64,000 nt of DNA from Jaapia argillacea MUCL 33604 (taxonomy: Eukaryota; Basidiomycota; Agaricomycetes; Jaapiales; Jaapiaceae). The position numbers and the translations under genes were made by a program. Positions 1 through 10,793 of the stretch are shown piece after piece (positions within the stretch are counted from its first letter, which is position 1; the number at the start of each line of letters is the position of its first letter). The stretch lies in the NCBI GenBank assembly GCA_000697665.1, contig KL197712.1, forward strand, positions 960,754 through 1,024,753, read 5' to 3'. Under the pieces are notes generated by a model that made no database searches, was not told the origin of the DNA, and saw only the letters and a list, made by a program, of their open reading frames with translations.

Positions 1-189
1 CGACTGAGGGTACTCAGAGCTCTAGCGCGAAAGGGAGAGAAAACTGAGATTAAGCAACGCTGTACAGGGTAAAACTCGTGCCGATTTTGTCTCATTCTTC
101 AAAGCAAAGATTCGAGACGAGACGAGCAGGATTGAGACAAGCTAAGATAAAACCGAGAAATAAATTCGAAAGCGACTGTATCTGTGTCA

Positions 190-368
190 CACGTGTGACC
201 AGATGCGTTCCTTCACTGTGGCAGATGGCCTTGGACTATCTTGCTATCCAAGGCTCTGCCACACCCTTCAAGCGCGTCTGGAGTAGTGCCGGTGCTACGG
301 ACACGAAGAAGAGAAATCGCCTCTCACTCAAGCGATTGGAGGCGTCGCAATTCCTCAAAGCAGGATAA
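190..368 (+). mobile_element. hAT transposase C-terminal remnant
   Basis: The frame ending at 368 encodes ALDYLAIQGSATPFKRVWSS followed by SAGATDTKKRNRLSLKRLEA. This is the conserved C-terminal dimerisation region of hAT-family transposases, in which a YLAIQ.S..ERVFSSAG core is typical. Nothing upstream in the window looks like the catalytic part, so this is a fragment and not a working element. After the TAA at 366-368 the same frame stays open to about 585 with an acidic stretch (DDTYDDAEVFF), which may be old tail sequence past a nonsense codon. Between about 570 and 720 the bases ACTGGTT and related words recur, which could be subterminal repeats of the same element. Confidence 0.6.
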
Positions 369-642
369 CAGCCGAGATGTGCCCGAAGGCTAACGGCCAA
401 GGAGAAGGACACCCTACGAGCCGAGCGTTTGCGTACGATCGACGAGGAGAACTGGCAAGATGATACATATGATGATGCGGAGGTGTTCTTTCGGAGGCTG
501 ACCCGCGTCCCGCTCCATTTCATGTTTCTTCGTTTACCTGAGTATATCTCGATAAACTTATGTCTGCAGACTGACTCAAACTGGTAAAGAGCTGACCACC
601 ACTGAACCGGTTGAGACCAGTTTGGGACTGGTTGAGAATTGG

Positions 643-1861
643 TTACAATCGAGACCGAAACTGAAACCAAATCCCCCCAGAATCTCCAACCAGTTCGAAC
701 TGAAACGAAACCTTGGCGGGGCCGACAGCAACACTAGCACCACCCATGCAGACCCGGCTATCGACGTGCCGCTTCAGGGTATCGGGTCTCGCAAAATTCT
801 TCCCACAACCAGGACATACATGCTTCGGGCGAGCTCCCGAGGACGCATGATGGCTCTCGTAGTGGCGCTTACGGTCGTACTGGCGTCCGAATGACCGAGG
901 ACAGTACTGACAAGGGTATCGTTCCGCGGTTGATGATGACGATGACGAAGCAGCGGGAATTTGAACCGTAGATGGGCCCACTTGCGTCGAAGGAATGGAG
1001 TAATATTGGGCTCCCGATGCAGACTGAACAGCCTGATTAGAGGAGAACCCGTACGCCTGGGCAGGGGTAGCGACGAATTGCGTTGGGGCTCCGCAGTACT
1101 GTTGATTTGGGTACGTGTGACGGGTACTGTGCTGGGAGGCTGGAATACGGAATGGGGTAGCACCATGAGATGGTTGTTGTGCGCCGAGGAACGAGCTGAG
1201 AGTAGGGTCACTGGCGCCTGCATACGTTGGTGGGACAGAATTCCCCTGCGCTTCCTAGGTGGCGAAGGGCAAGGCCCTTAACGGCTGTGCGACAGCTGAC
1301 TCACACAAACGGATGTTAGCGCAGAATTCATCATCCTGGTGAACCAATAGACGTACCGTAGCGAGGGTTCGTCCCTGTAGAAGCGGGAGGGGTGGGTTGA
1401 GAGGCAGAAGCCGTCTCATATTGTTGCTGATACGCGTAAGAAGTCAAGGAGTCGCTCCCTACAGGTTCGCTGGAGGAAGATGATATGACGGGAGTGCCGA
1501 CTACCATGGCCTCATTGACGGCGGGAGCGGAGGCCGGTGTCCTGTAGAGGCCTTCCGTTTGACTGATCTGGCCCTTGAACTTCCCTGATACCCGGATCTC
1601 GAAAATCTCCTCAATATACTCCGTGGCATCTTCCAACTGGGTGTTATCCCCTGCCGCTCGTTCAACAGGTGCCAGGTGGGAGTAGGTTTGAAAATGAGAG
1701 AAGGTCATAGCGTCCCATTCGTCCACTCCCTTCGATCCGCGAGTTTCAGCGAGGAACTTCGCAAACTTCTTCATTTGGCCCTCCCTGTGAATCAGCCTGA
1801 ACCCATAGTGGTTGATCCGATGCACCTCGTCAGATTTCTCCATAGACATCCTGCAAACCAT
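643..1861 (-). CDS. Chimeric protein: truncated CWWYAG-family segment joined to two C2H2 zinc fingers (copy 1)
   Basis: Proposed model of two exons, 1861-1357 and 1250-643, about 370 aa, with a GTACGT donor and an unusual GGAAG acceptor. Exon 1 matches the middle of copies 2 and 4 from the HREGQ region through VDEWDAMTF to the YIEEIFE helix, then turns Gln/Pro/Ser rich. Exon 2 continues with the same composition and ends with two C2H2 fingers, one beginning CQYCPRSF and one beginning CPGCGKNF and closing with a C in place of the last His. Nucleic-acid binding is likely for the fingers. The His/Cys domain of the family is lost: homology stops near 1905, the NCWW motif reads NC-stop (TGG to TGA), and a one-base deletion shifts the frame near 1815. 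The last 25-30 codons run into the CTGGTT-rich sequence near the hAT remnant. The joining of the two exons is inference; they could be two separate broken genes. Confidence 0.45.
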
Positions 1862-2002
1862 CAACAATTGAACGACCAAACCCTATACTCATCGGCTGCC
1901 TTTCGGTGTAAGTCCACTTGGTTTGGGGATGCACCATTGTATGATGAAACCACTCCTTCAAATGCCCCTTGACCCAAATTCATACAAAGTCTCTCGGTCT
2001 AA

Positions 2003-3796
2003 CTAGTCAATGTCTTCCCAATCTGAGATTCTAATAAATCTCCAGTGGTTTCGATCGTCATGAGGATTACTTTGAAGGCGGACCTGGAGGAGTCATATTC
2101 TTATCTCAAGACAATAATTCTATGAGATGGATCCAACACTCACCGCAGTGTCCTCCTCGGCGTCCGAAAGGCCACAAAATAATTTTGAGTTTGTTGGCGA
2201 AATTCTAACATAAAATTGAAAGACTGAGAGTTAAACAAGAAAGATGGGTGCAGTCACATACGTATAGATGCCAGGTCTATCCTTGATCTCTCCGACAGTG
2301 AAATTGGATTTTGTGGACGATTTTGAGCCTAGAAAGTTATAACCAATGATCATATCACCCATGGGGTGGTAATACCTAGATGTACGCAGGAAACTGTGGA
2401 GTCGTTGTCTGTTCGCACCACACGTGAACATTTGTGTGCCGTCAAACCCACTCGTGACTTCCCACTAAAACCAAACGGGATGATTAGCCTTTTGGCACTG
2501 TGTGTTGCTTCATAGAGAACGACGTACCACAGTCGTGCGATAGAGCTTGAATGTGGCACAAAGAGGGGTGGAATCCCTAATTCCTGGAACGTGGACCAGA
2601 AGTCCCGAGTGCAAATGTTGGATGCGATAGCGACCATCATAAATCGGCCCCATCCACGCAAGGGTTTCAAACTCTTGGACTGCTGCTGCATCGTGGACAG
2701 AACGAACGATTCCTGCCTGGCGCCACCGGTGTGTCGCATCAACCACATTGTTGAGTGGTAAAGGGGCTGAAAGGGCTAAACATGGCGAGGGGCTATAATG
2801 AATATTAGGAGATTCCGCCATAACCATGTTGGCAGCTGGAGGTGTCGTCTGGAGGTCTTCCGCTTGACCGAAAGGGCCACCAAATTCTGCCATGGCCTCA
2901 TTGGCAGCTGGAGATGTCGTCTGGAGGTCTTCCGCTTGACTGAAAGGGCCACCAAATTCTGCCATGGCCTCATTAACAGATGAAGGGGAGGCCGGTGTCT
3001 TCTGGAAGCCTTCCATTAGACTGAACTGGCCCTTGAGCTTCCCCGATACCTGGAGCTCGAAGATCTCCTCGATATACTTCGTGGCCGCTTCCAACTCGGA
3101 GTTACTCCACGCGGCGCGCTCAACAGCTGCCAGATGGGAGAAAGTTTGGAAGCGAAAAAAGGTCACGGCGTCCCATTCGTCCACTCCGCTCGACATCCTA
3201 GATTCGGCTAGGAACTCTGCAAACTTCGCGATCTGGCCCTCCCTGTGCATCACCTGGAACCGACAGTGGTTGGATCCGATACACCTCACCAGGTTTCTCC
3301 ATAGACATCCTGCATACCACCAACAGTTGTACGACCAAACCCTATACTCATCGGCTGTCTTTCCAATGACCTCGAGAAGAATTGCGATGTATCGGATATC
3401 GATGTCGGTACGATTCACTGCGATATGGGCGATTTGTCGATCATTCGAATGCTGAGCGGCGAGTGAACTGCTCCACATCGACACCGTGTCTCTACAATTC
3501 GACCCAAACCAAGAACCGAATATCTTGAACCAGGAATCGGTATCACGCTCGAGGCGAAGGGTGGTGTCGTAGATGGTATCAGGATTGGATTTGTCACCGA
3601 ATGGGAGAAGGATATATTCGTGGGACGGGAAACGGGGTTCTTTCACCCAGCTGATTTCGCGAATGTAGACTTGTTTGGCAGCGTCCTCGAGAGAGGCGAC
3701 CCACCGAACAAACTTCTCAAGCCTGATTTTTCCTGTCGCAGAGCGCCAGAGCTTTAGCCGACGGCGAGGAAAAGTGGGGAAAGGACCGTCGACCAT
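2003..3796 (-). CDS. CWWYAG-family protein, intact copy 2
   Basis: Four exons (3796-2528, 2464-2262, 2204-2144, 2083-2003) give 537 aa. I recognise no named family. The N-terminal domain (residues 1-180) carries IREISW, then H59 in PSHEYILL, LRLERD near 80, RDTVSMWSSS near 102, and C158 in NCWWYAGCLW. This His-then-Cys order with hydrophobic strands resembles circularly permuted NlpC/P60 or LRAT-like folds; that is inference and no activity is claimed. A helical part (VDEWDAVTF, YIEEIFELQV) follows, then a low-complexity linker with a tandem repeat, then a beta-rich domain (MGPIYDGRYRIQHL) spread over exons 2-4 and ending RNHWRFIRISDW. No signal peptide or membrane segment is visible. Exon boundaries match copies 3 and 4. 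About 150 bp of 5' flank is also shared with copy 5. Confidence 0.7.
2829..2972 (-). repeat. Two tandem 72-bp units inside copy 2
   Basis: A 72-bp unit starting TTGGCAGCTGGAG (plus strand) occurs twice in direct succession, 2829-2900 and 2901-2972, with only a few differences. It is in frame and encodes a repeated 24-aa linker segment (core AMAEFGGPF, QAEDLQTT) between the helical and C-terminal domains. The near identity points to recent expansion. Confidence 0.85.
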
Positions 3797-4127
3797 AGCA
3801 GGGATTCAGGTCGTAAGGTGGTAGTTCAGGTGAGAGAGGCGTGAAAACCGTTTCGTGCCAGTGCAACGCTGTGTAAGTCATGGCCACCACGTTTAGCAGT
3901 GCCTCGTTCCTGGTAAGTAGCAGATAGATAGATAGATACAAGGTGTCTTGCGACATTGCTCCATCAAGAAATCCAGAGATAGCATCGAATGAGGTATTGA
4001 GCTGTAAATATGCAAGCCAGTAGGATTGGGACAAGCTGCGTAGCGCTAGACGCGTTGGAAATTCACGCGTGTCTGGTCGCAGAGTCCGTCAACGGAGTTC
4101 AGCATCCCTCCGTCACTACGTATAGGT
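3797..4127. other. Divergent intergenic region between copy 2 and Sos7
   Basis: It holds the 5' flank of copy 2, which aligns by eye with the 5' flank of copy 5 (shared words include CTGAACGTGGTG-like and AACGGTTTT sequences), and a short GATA microsatellite near 3923-3940. No gene is seen. Confidence 0.5.
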
Positions 4128-5486
4128 ATGGCCACCTCAAACTCGACCTTGCCACCCCAGGATCATACAGGACTACAATCTCACAACATATCACAATCTC
4201 CAAGCCTAACAGCAGCCCAATCACTGCAACAGACATTCCAAAGCGCGCAACTTCACATCCTTGAAGCCCGTTCCCAACTCGAAAGCAAGAAATTCGAGGA
4301 ATTGGATGAATTCAACCACAGTGGTAACAAGAAACCTGGTGGGGGGACCTTCAAGGATCCTGCTATCGTCGCGGCAGATGTTGCAGCTCATATGGTATGT
4401 CTCTCATCCCACCATACCATCCAGCCCCGTTCCTGTCTTAGTTATGGTAGATGACTGACTGACAACACGGGTCGTGATGTTCACGCCAGTCATACCTCAA
4501 CAAACTAAAATTCCAATACCTCGAGCAATTTGCCAAAGACAAGTACGTCAAAACCATCGTCAGTGATGATCCCCAACCCATCACCACCGATCAAACCGAA
4601 GAACTACGAGTGGTGAATGAGAAGAAGAAAGAGGCATTGAAGAGTGCTAAAGTCAAGTTGAATGAGAAATATGGAGATATCAGGGGTTTGGCTCCGTTTG
4701 TTGAACAAGGTATGCCCCCGACCGTATATCATCTTGCTATTCAATAAACATCACTGGAAATGTAGATTATCAAAAAGCCCAAGCCCTAACCTCCCAAGCC
4801 CACACCCTCTCCCAGCGTATCCTCGACGCCCGTCTTTCCCTCTCCCGTTTACGAGCGTCCCACCCTCCAACAGCCCGACTCACCATACCCGCAGCCGAAT
4901 CACAACTAGATGAACAAACAGCCCAAATGGCCATTCTGGATGAAGAGTTGCAGGAGGTGAATAGGAAGGTTGAGGCGGTGAAGGAGAGAGTGCGAGAAGA
5001 GGGACGGAGGTCGGATCAATTGAAAGGGGAGAGAGCAGAGGTTGAGAGAGCGGTGAAGGAGCAAGGAGGGGGAGTGGAGGACGACAGAGTTGTTGGGCTA
5101 TATGACTGGTGAGTCGTGAATTGTGAATCACTTTAATGGAGTGCTCAACCCTCGCTGGGTTTAGGTACACGGCCTCGTTGGCTTTACGCCAGTCCCTTCT
5201 CTCACTCGAAACACACCACTCGGTATCAGAGAACGAGCTCCACCTCACGTATTCCATTCCACCCCCCTCCACGTCTCCGCCCAATACAGAGCCTCGCCGA
5301 ATAAAACTAACACTCTTATTTGTCCCAAACACCCGTCAACTCGCTAATGCCGTCGTGGAAGGAGACGGGTTAGAGGATGTGGGAGACGTGATAGATGTAC
5401 ATATAGGAGCCAACGATGTTCCAGGGTTGATCGGTGCCGTATTGGCGAGAGCGAGAGCTGGGTGGAGAGATGAGTTGAACTCATGA
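4128..5486 (+). CDS. sos7: Kinetochore protein Sos7-like
   Basis: Four exons (4128-4394, 4490-4709, 4766-5108, 5165-5486) encode 383 aa. The central part contains SYLNKLKFQYLEQFAKDKYV, which I recognise from the Sos7 N-terminal coiled-coil domain, followed by strongly charged coiled coil (about residues 200-290, e.g. ILDEELQEVNRKVEAVKERV). The C-terminal 90 residues look like a small globular RWD-type fold (KLTLLFVPNTRQLANAVVEG). In fission yeast Sos7 binds the Spc7/KNL1 kinetochore scaffold and acts at the outer kinetochore; S. cerevisiae Kre28 and vertebrate Zwint are functional counterparts. The start is the first in-frame ATG upstream of the conserved domain. Assignment rests on motif memory and coiled-coil layout. 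Confidence 0.7.
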
Positions 5487-5963
5487 CGCATGATGGTGGA
5501 CGGGCTATTTCAGCTTGAGCCGTTGTATTTGGGCCGGACGGAAGGGAGGCTTCACAACCACGTCGACAAGGAGAGTCGTTCGATTGTGAGCATCCACCGC
5601 CCAGATTTGGCTGCATCCTTGCGATGTCGCCTGAGATCGTGCTGTAGTATATCTTGATTGTATTTTCTGTTTGTGTGTATTATCCAGGAGCATGGATGTA
5701 GAGTATCCTGTCCTGGTTCGCAGCTTCAAGCTTCAACATTTCAGCTGGCATCCAAGGCTGGTAGACAATAGAATTTGGGAAGGGCTAATGGAAGAGAGCT
5801 ATGCTTCGTGATTGCGTATGTCGGCGGAGGGATTGGATAATTGTGGGAATAACATACCATTTATGGTAGCTAAACCTATACAGTTCATGCCCAGTTTGTC
5901 CACCGCCACCATCCTCACCATTCACACCACCCAAAGTCACATCCTCCTCAAGACCCGTTCAAA
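5487..5963. other. Intergenic region, Sos7 3' end to eL43 promoter
   Basis: Contains the 3' flank of Sos7 and the promoter of the ribosomal gene. Pyrimidine-rich sequence with CCACC words lies just upstream of the ATG at 5964. No coding sequence is supported. Confidence 0.4.
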
Positions 5964-6553
5964 ATGGTGAGCCACCCATCCTACCCGTCCTCAATATGGA
6001 GCGACGCTGAACGTATGATCGTAGACCAAACGTACCCGCAAAGTTGGTGTGACCGGAAAGTACGGAACGGCAAGTATTCCACCACTGAGCATTGTATCGT
6101 TGGAAGCTCATCGTCCGTGGATTGGGGTTGTATAGCGTTACGGTGCCTCCCTGCGTAAGCAGGTCAAAAAGGTGCGTTCATCCTCCAAATTTTGCGTCTT
6201 GAGACGGACGATCTAAACTGTTGGATTCTTGACAGATGGAAATCACCCAACACGCACGTTACACCTGCACGTTCTGCGGCAAGGTGGGTCTAACCTCCCT
6301 AACCATCGAACGATTGGTCTTCGTCGACTAACATGGGATGTAGGACTCGGTGAAGCGTTCAGCAGTCGGGATCTGGAATTGCAAGGCGTGCAAAAAGGTC
6401 ATCGCCGGCGGTGCATGGACCGTCTCAACAACCGCTGCTGCTACCGTCCGCAGGCGAGTGCCTTTCCGATCCTTGACCTTTTCCCCCACGAGATGCTAAC
6501 GACGGATTTCTTACAGCACGATTCGTCGGCTGCGTGAAATCACCGAGGCATGA
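5964..6553 (+). CDS. RPL43: 60S ribosomal protein eL43 (L37a)
   Basis: Six exons (5964-5966, 6025-6069, 6136-6171, 6236-6283, 6344-6453, 6517-6553) give 92 aa, the usual length. The protein begins [15 protein letters not shown] and includes the C4 zinc ribbon CTFCGK...CKACKK and the nearly invariant C-terminus [16 protein letters not shown]. It is a structural zinc-binding protein of the large ribosomal subunit near the E site. Exon 1 is only the start codon, common for fungal ribosomal genes. Two of the five introns use GC donors (ACG|GCAAGT at 6070 and CAG|GCGAGT at 6454) with normal AG acceptors. Correct splicing is certain because the joined protein matches the family throughout. Confidence 0.97.
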
Positions 6554-6861
6554 GCCTTTACACGAGTAGATTCTGCAGTCGCTGGTTGTTTTGTTATATT
6601 CTGCATCCTTTTCGCGCATCCTTCAAGCACCATGAATATAGGTTCCATGCACTATGACATTCTGGTTGTGCTCCAATTTTCTGTGCTTGTCCACGTCCAC
6701 CCAATGTTATCGATCATATCTAAGAAATAACGATCAGTTCAAATAGCCCACAAAATGTGAGATTAAATCGCGAGGGAAAGGCTTCCGCCATTTATTGGCA
6801 ACACAGAATACAACGAGGTGCAGATAAATACTGGGTATCGCAGGAGGAGGTTAACCAAATC

Positions 6862-8414
6862 TCAACCGTGTACAAAGACTTCGCCGTCATCGTCGTCGTT
6901 GGGGCTTTCACCCTTTTTCTCTTCATCATCTCCGTCTTCCTCGTCGTCATCCTCCTCACTGTCCTCCTCGCTCTCATCTTCTTCATGAAACGTCAGCGAG
7001 ATATACTCATCCCCAAGCTGCGCATCTTCAGCCGAAACAGCAGGCTGAAAACTCGAAGGAGAGTCAGTCGCAACAGAGGAATCAGAGTCGACTTTCTGTG
7101 ATACAGTCACAGAGGCAGCAAGTCCAGTTTGAGGCTGCTTCACACTTGAAGATGAAGCCGAGGCAGCAGGCTTGCGGTTCCGATTGGCACGAATGACGTG
7201 CGGAAGTTTGCATCCCTTGGTTTGACAAGCCCCCTTCTCCGCGAAGTCGGGGCACTCCCGAACATGGTTCTTGTCGCAATCAAGGCCCTTGTCGCAATAG
7301 CCCAATACTGCAAAGTCGCGACAAACACCTTGACGGGGTCCGAGGCGGACGTGCGGGAAAGGACAAGTTTCCCCTCGAGTGCAACGTCCGTTGTTGGCAA
7401 AGTGCATACAGAGAGGCGTTCTTTGAGGTGTCGGATCGTGTGAGAGATTGCAGGTCTCGGCGTTGTTTGGGCATGTGCCTTGGAGGAAGGGCCAACATAT
7501 GGCGATCTTGTCGGGGTTGTGTTGATACATACATGTAAGACCACGAGAGCATGCTCCTGTTGATATGATCACAAAAAGCAATGAGAAGTTAGTTTGCAAC
7601 AGCGAGGGTGGTTGCTCAGAGGTTGGCGACGGTTTGATGGCAAGTGATGTCGCACCTGTGGTCGTAAATTGCGGGCATGGCTTGTCAGAATATCGGCGCT
7701 TGGGTTGCTTCCTTGGTCTGCGAAATTAATTAAATTGGGAAAACTTGCGATTCGGAGTGACTGGACGGACTGATAGGGTCTAACGTTGTTGTTGAGTGTC
7801 ATGTTACGATTACCTGGACGAGGTCGGGCGGAAGACTTGGACTTGTAAACACGGCTGGTATTGACGAGATGTCCAGCGTCATCCCTCCTGTATTTCGAGT
7901 GGGGCGGGCGGGGCCTTGAGGGAGGCTTCGCTGGCCCCGATGATATAGGCTTGGGAACTGCATCCAGATATTGTCAAAAAATAGAAGGGGTTGGGAGACC
8001 GACCCCGACGAAGAGGCGACATTGAGATAAGCGGTCAGACTCACGGTCTTTGCGCACCAACGACCTGCCAGAGGATTCGAATGCGACGCCGCCGATGACG
8101 ACTTCTCGCTTTTCCGTGGTCGTTGTGGGCACCAAAGCTTGGGGCTTGAAGGGAGGTGGTGTTGGGCGAGAAGCCGACGCCGGTGGCCGGGTTGGTATTG
8201 ACTTGCTTGGGGGCTTGTAGTTTGGGTTTACATAGACGTTGCTTCGGGGTCGAGCTGCGGAATGGACTGTTGGTTGTGGTGTTGTTTTAGCCCTGTTGAT
8301 GGCTCCTGCAGGCAAGATGAGCCGATTTCTGGATCCGAGAAAAGGGGCAATAGTACCTCGTAGTCTTGCTATCTCGAGTTTGAGTGCTGCTTCTGATGTT
8401 GATGGGCGATCCAT
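6862..8414 (-). CDS. CCCH zinc-finger protein, ZC3H3/Red5 type
   Basis: Four exons (8414-8045, 7957-7771, 7717-7656, 7556-6862) encode 437 aa. A basic, Pro-rich N-terminus with a conserved GNRNMTLNNN segment is followed by five consecutive CCCH fingers, starting CPQFTTTGACSRGLTCMYQH and including CWPFLQGTC, CMHFANNGRC, CRDFAVLGYC and CPDFAEKGAC. The C-terminus is a long Asp/Glu run (EEDSEEDDDEEDGDDEE). This five-finger layout is that of metazoan ZC3H3 (poly(A) RNA export and polyadenylation) and fission yeast Red5 (nuclear RNA elimination, MTREC). Role here by homology: nuclear RNA processing or surveillance. The second intron needs a weak donor (GTCCGT at 7770) to keep the frame, so that junction is the least certain part of the model. 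Confidence 0.85.
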
Positions 8415-8855
8415 GTTGTTGTCGTCGTTGTCAGTGATTGAGGGGATGAATCATGTCAGTTCTGGCTTTACGCCACGAGCAACAATATCGTCAAATAGCG
8501 TCAGCCACCGCGTCAGTCACCGACTGACGCCTTGGATTGAACCAAGGTATTCGCGCAAGAAATGACAACCTTGCCCAAACCTTGCCAGTTCAAGTTTTTC
8601 GATTTGCAGTGTCCAAGAATCGAATTGCAACCGCCGAATGTCGCTCTTGATATTGGAGGGCAGACGACATCCAGTATAAATGATGAAAATACAGAGTTAC
8701 ATATGGGTTGGGCGACGTCCTTCTGAAACGACCAACCATTCAAACGTTCTCCTTTCAATCCTCCGACGCCGACAATATTCTTGTCTTCAATTCTGACGTC
8801 CGGTGCCGACCATTCATTCTTCTACATAACAATACGCCCCTCTATTCTGACCTCT

Positions 8856-9809
8856 TTATATGCCAATGCCAAAAATGTCGATGGAAGGTTCTGGGACCTC
8901 ATGATCCTCATCCCTCTCCACAACGGGGATTGGGGAGTGATATACTTGAGGAGTAGCGACAGGTCGAACATTCACAAGCGCAGTCAGTCCCGATGTTCTC
9001 CGTGTTGGAATGATTTTCCCTTCGTCCCAAAGGTCAGTTGTTCACCTGCGCCAAATGAATTCGATGAACTCACCTAGACTTTTCAGATGGTCATATCCTC
9101 GTAGTCTCACTCTATCGCATGCAGGATCCACAGAGGTACCCTCATCCAACGCCACGACGTCAATCCCACGCTGTTGCAGAAAATGCTCGGTAATGACCCA
9201 GGGCGCATCTTCCACCACTTCGTCCACCCAGCGACAATGCCGCACAACCTCACACCGCTCCAGCTGTGGCAACGTCGTAGGCGAGCTGTACAGCTGGCAT
9301 AGGTCGTCCGCGAACACCCCGACCATCAGGTGGACCATTGGGAAGGCCAGCTTCGCTTGTCGAAATTGTAACGCATGCCTACACGTAAGCAACATCAACT
9401 TTGAGTTTCCACTAGGGTTCAAACTCATCACTCGCCCTGCGCTGAAGCCGTCGAATAACCCGTCCACATATACGGTCACCCTCTTCCTCTCGCTCTCGCT
9501 TACAAGCCTTCCGTTTCCCGACCCCTCAAGCGCGCGTCTTACGTATCCTTGTATATCTTCAGCGCTTAGAGAGACAGTTTTAAGTCTCTCCTTGGTGGCT
9601 TCTGTCGGAGCAGGTTCACGAATGACTACCGGTGTGACTCCCACGTGGCCAAGGTCGTCTATGCTAGATTCGAGCGATCTGCCTCCGTTCGAGATAATGT
9701 CATAGTCGTTAAAGTCATCGCTCACGACTGAAGGAGTGTACGATGTTGTAGGCATTTGGCCCGTGGAAGAGATGTACTGCTCCTCCTCTGCACGAGGCAG
9801 TCGGGCCAT
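8856..9809 (-). CDS. Degenerate choline-phosphate cytidylyltransferase-like protein
   Basis: Three exons (9809-9436, 9378-9074, 9019-8856) give 280 aa. The nucleotidyltransferase domain is clear: VTVYVDGLFDGFSAGHALQF, QAKLAFPMVHLMVGV, VVRHCRWVDEV, APWVITEHFL, GIDVVALDE and IIPTRRTSGLTAL. In active cytidylyltransferases (Pct1/CCT, making CDP-choline from phosphocholine and CTP in the Kennedy pathway) the loop reads FDLFHVGH and the later motif RTxGISTT. Here HxGH has become SxGH and RTEGIST has become RTSGLTA, and the long C-terminal membrane-binding helix is missing. Catalysis is therefore doubtful. The first intron uses a GC donor (GG|GCGAGT at 9435) and splits the SAGH motif. A further upstream exon cannot be excluded, since a CACCAG acceptor-like site precedes the ATG. 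Confidence 0.7.
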
Positions 9810-10793
9810 TCGCTCTTCAGGCTGGTGATGTAAGCAAACATTCACACACACTTCCCTCGGGCTTTTTGATCAACGACTGATTCGACCTCTCTTTCCAGCA
9901 CGAACTCGCGACCTACCTTCTCGATCAGTGTTGGCGACGAGTCACCGTACTTGCCGCTAACCGCTTACATCCGTGGTCTAATTCGCTATCTGTCTATGAT
10001 CCTCGCACGAGTTAGGAGCTGAGTCCATTGGCCACAAACTGTCACGATCGACGCTTGGTACATCGGCTTCATCCTCCGGAATCTGGGCTCGACCCTGTTC
10101 CAAGACCTGATAGCTCCCAGCTATCGCCAACCATCTCTACGCTGTTGCAGTCGTTACTTGCCAATCATATACGGAACCCCCATCCGTCGTTGCCAGTGAG
10201 GAGCAAAGGTCAATTCAAAATTGATGTTTCTTGCCCGCCAGGACACACTTACTAATCGGTTTAGCCTTAGCGTTTCTCTTCTCGGTGCCCTGAATGGGCT
10301 GAATCACTCCACTGTTTCGCCCCAAGACACAGGGCTTTCGACTCCTTCCCTCCCCACGGCCCCTCTCTCGGCGATGCAGGCCTAGTTTTTCCACAGTTCA
10401 TCTTTGGAGGAACGACCCTTCGGCATTCCTTTTGTGCCACTTGGCTCCAATGATGTCATTTCATTGGAAGTGGGTGTCACAAATCGATTGTACGTTCTCG
10501 ATAGTGCAGGTTCCGTATTTCACATTTGAACTTCCTCACTTCCTTGGATGCAAGAAATGAATATGTAGTATTGACGGAGTGGAAGCTGGGGCTACTTATG
10601 ATGGATCTAATATATAACAGCAAGTAGGAAGAAAGCGACTGCTAAGTATGATTGAGCGAGGAAGTAGAGAGGAAGCAAGGAATGATGGACAGAAATATGA
10701 CATATGCACAGTGTTGAGAGAGTTTGTTAGACCATCCAGTAGAAAAGGAAAGGAAATGTCGACTAATTTATGACGCCATACAGAATGGACGTC
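9810..10793. other. Intergenic, nothing supported
   Basis: 984 bp between two minus-strand genes. It must contain the promoter of the cytidylyltransferase-like gene. The short reading frames show no family resemblance or splice-supported structure. Confidence 0.4.

Noticed and set aside
3923-3940. Short GATA repeat as a possible regulatory element
   Set aside because: Only four units, a common microsatellite.
7717-7802. Continuous frame through the second intron of the CCCH gene
   Set aside because: Reading straight through loses the first CCCH finger; the conserved PRKQ...CPQF sequence requires splicing into another frame.
8781-9077. 98-codon plus-strand frame
   Set aside because: It lies antisense to the last exon of the cytidylyltransferase-like gene, which is supported by conserved motifs.
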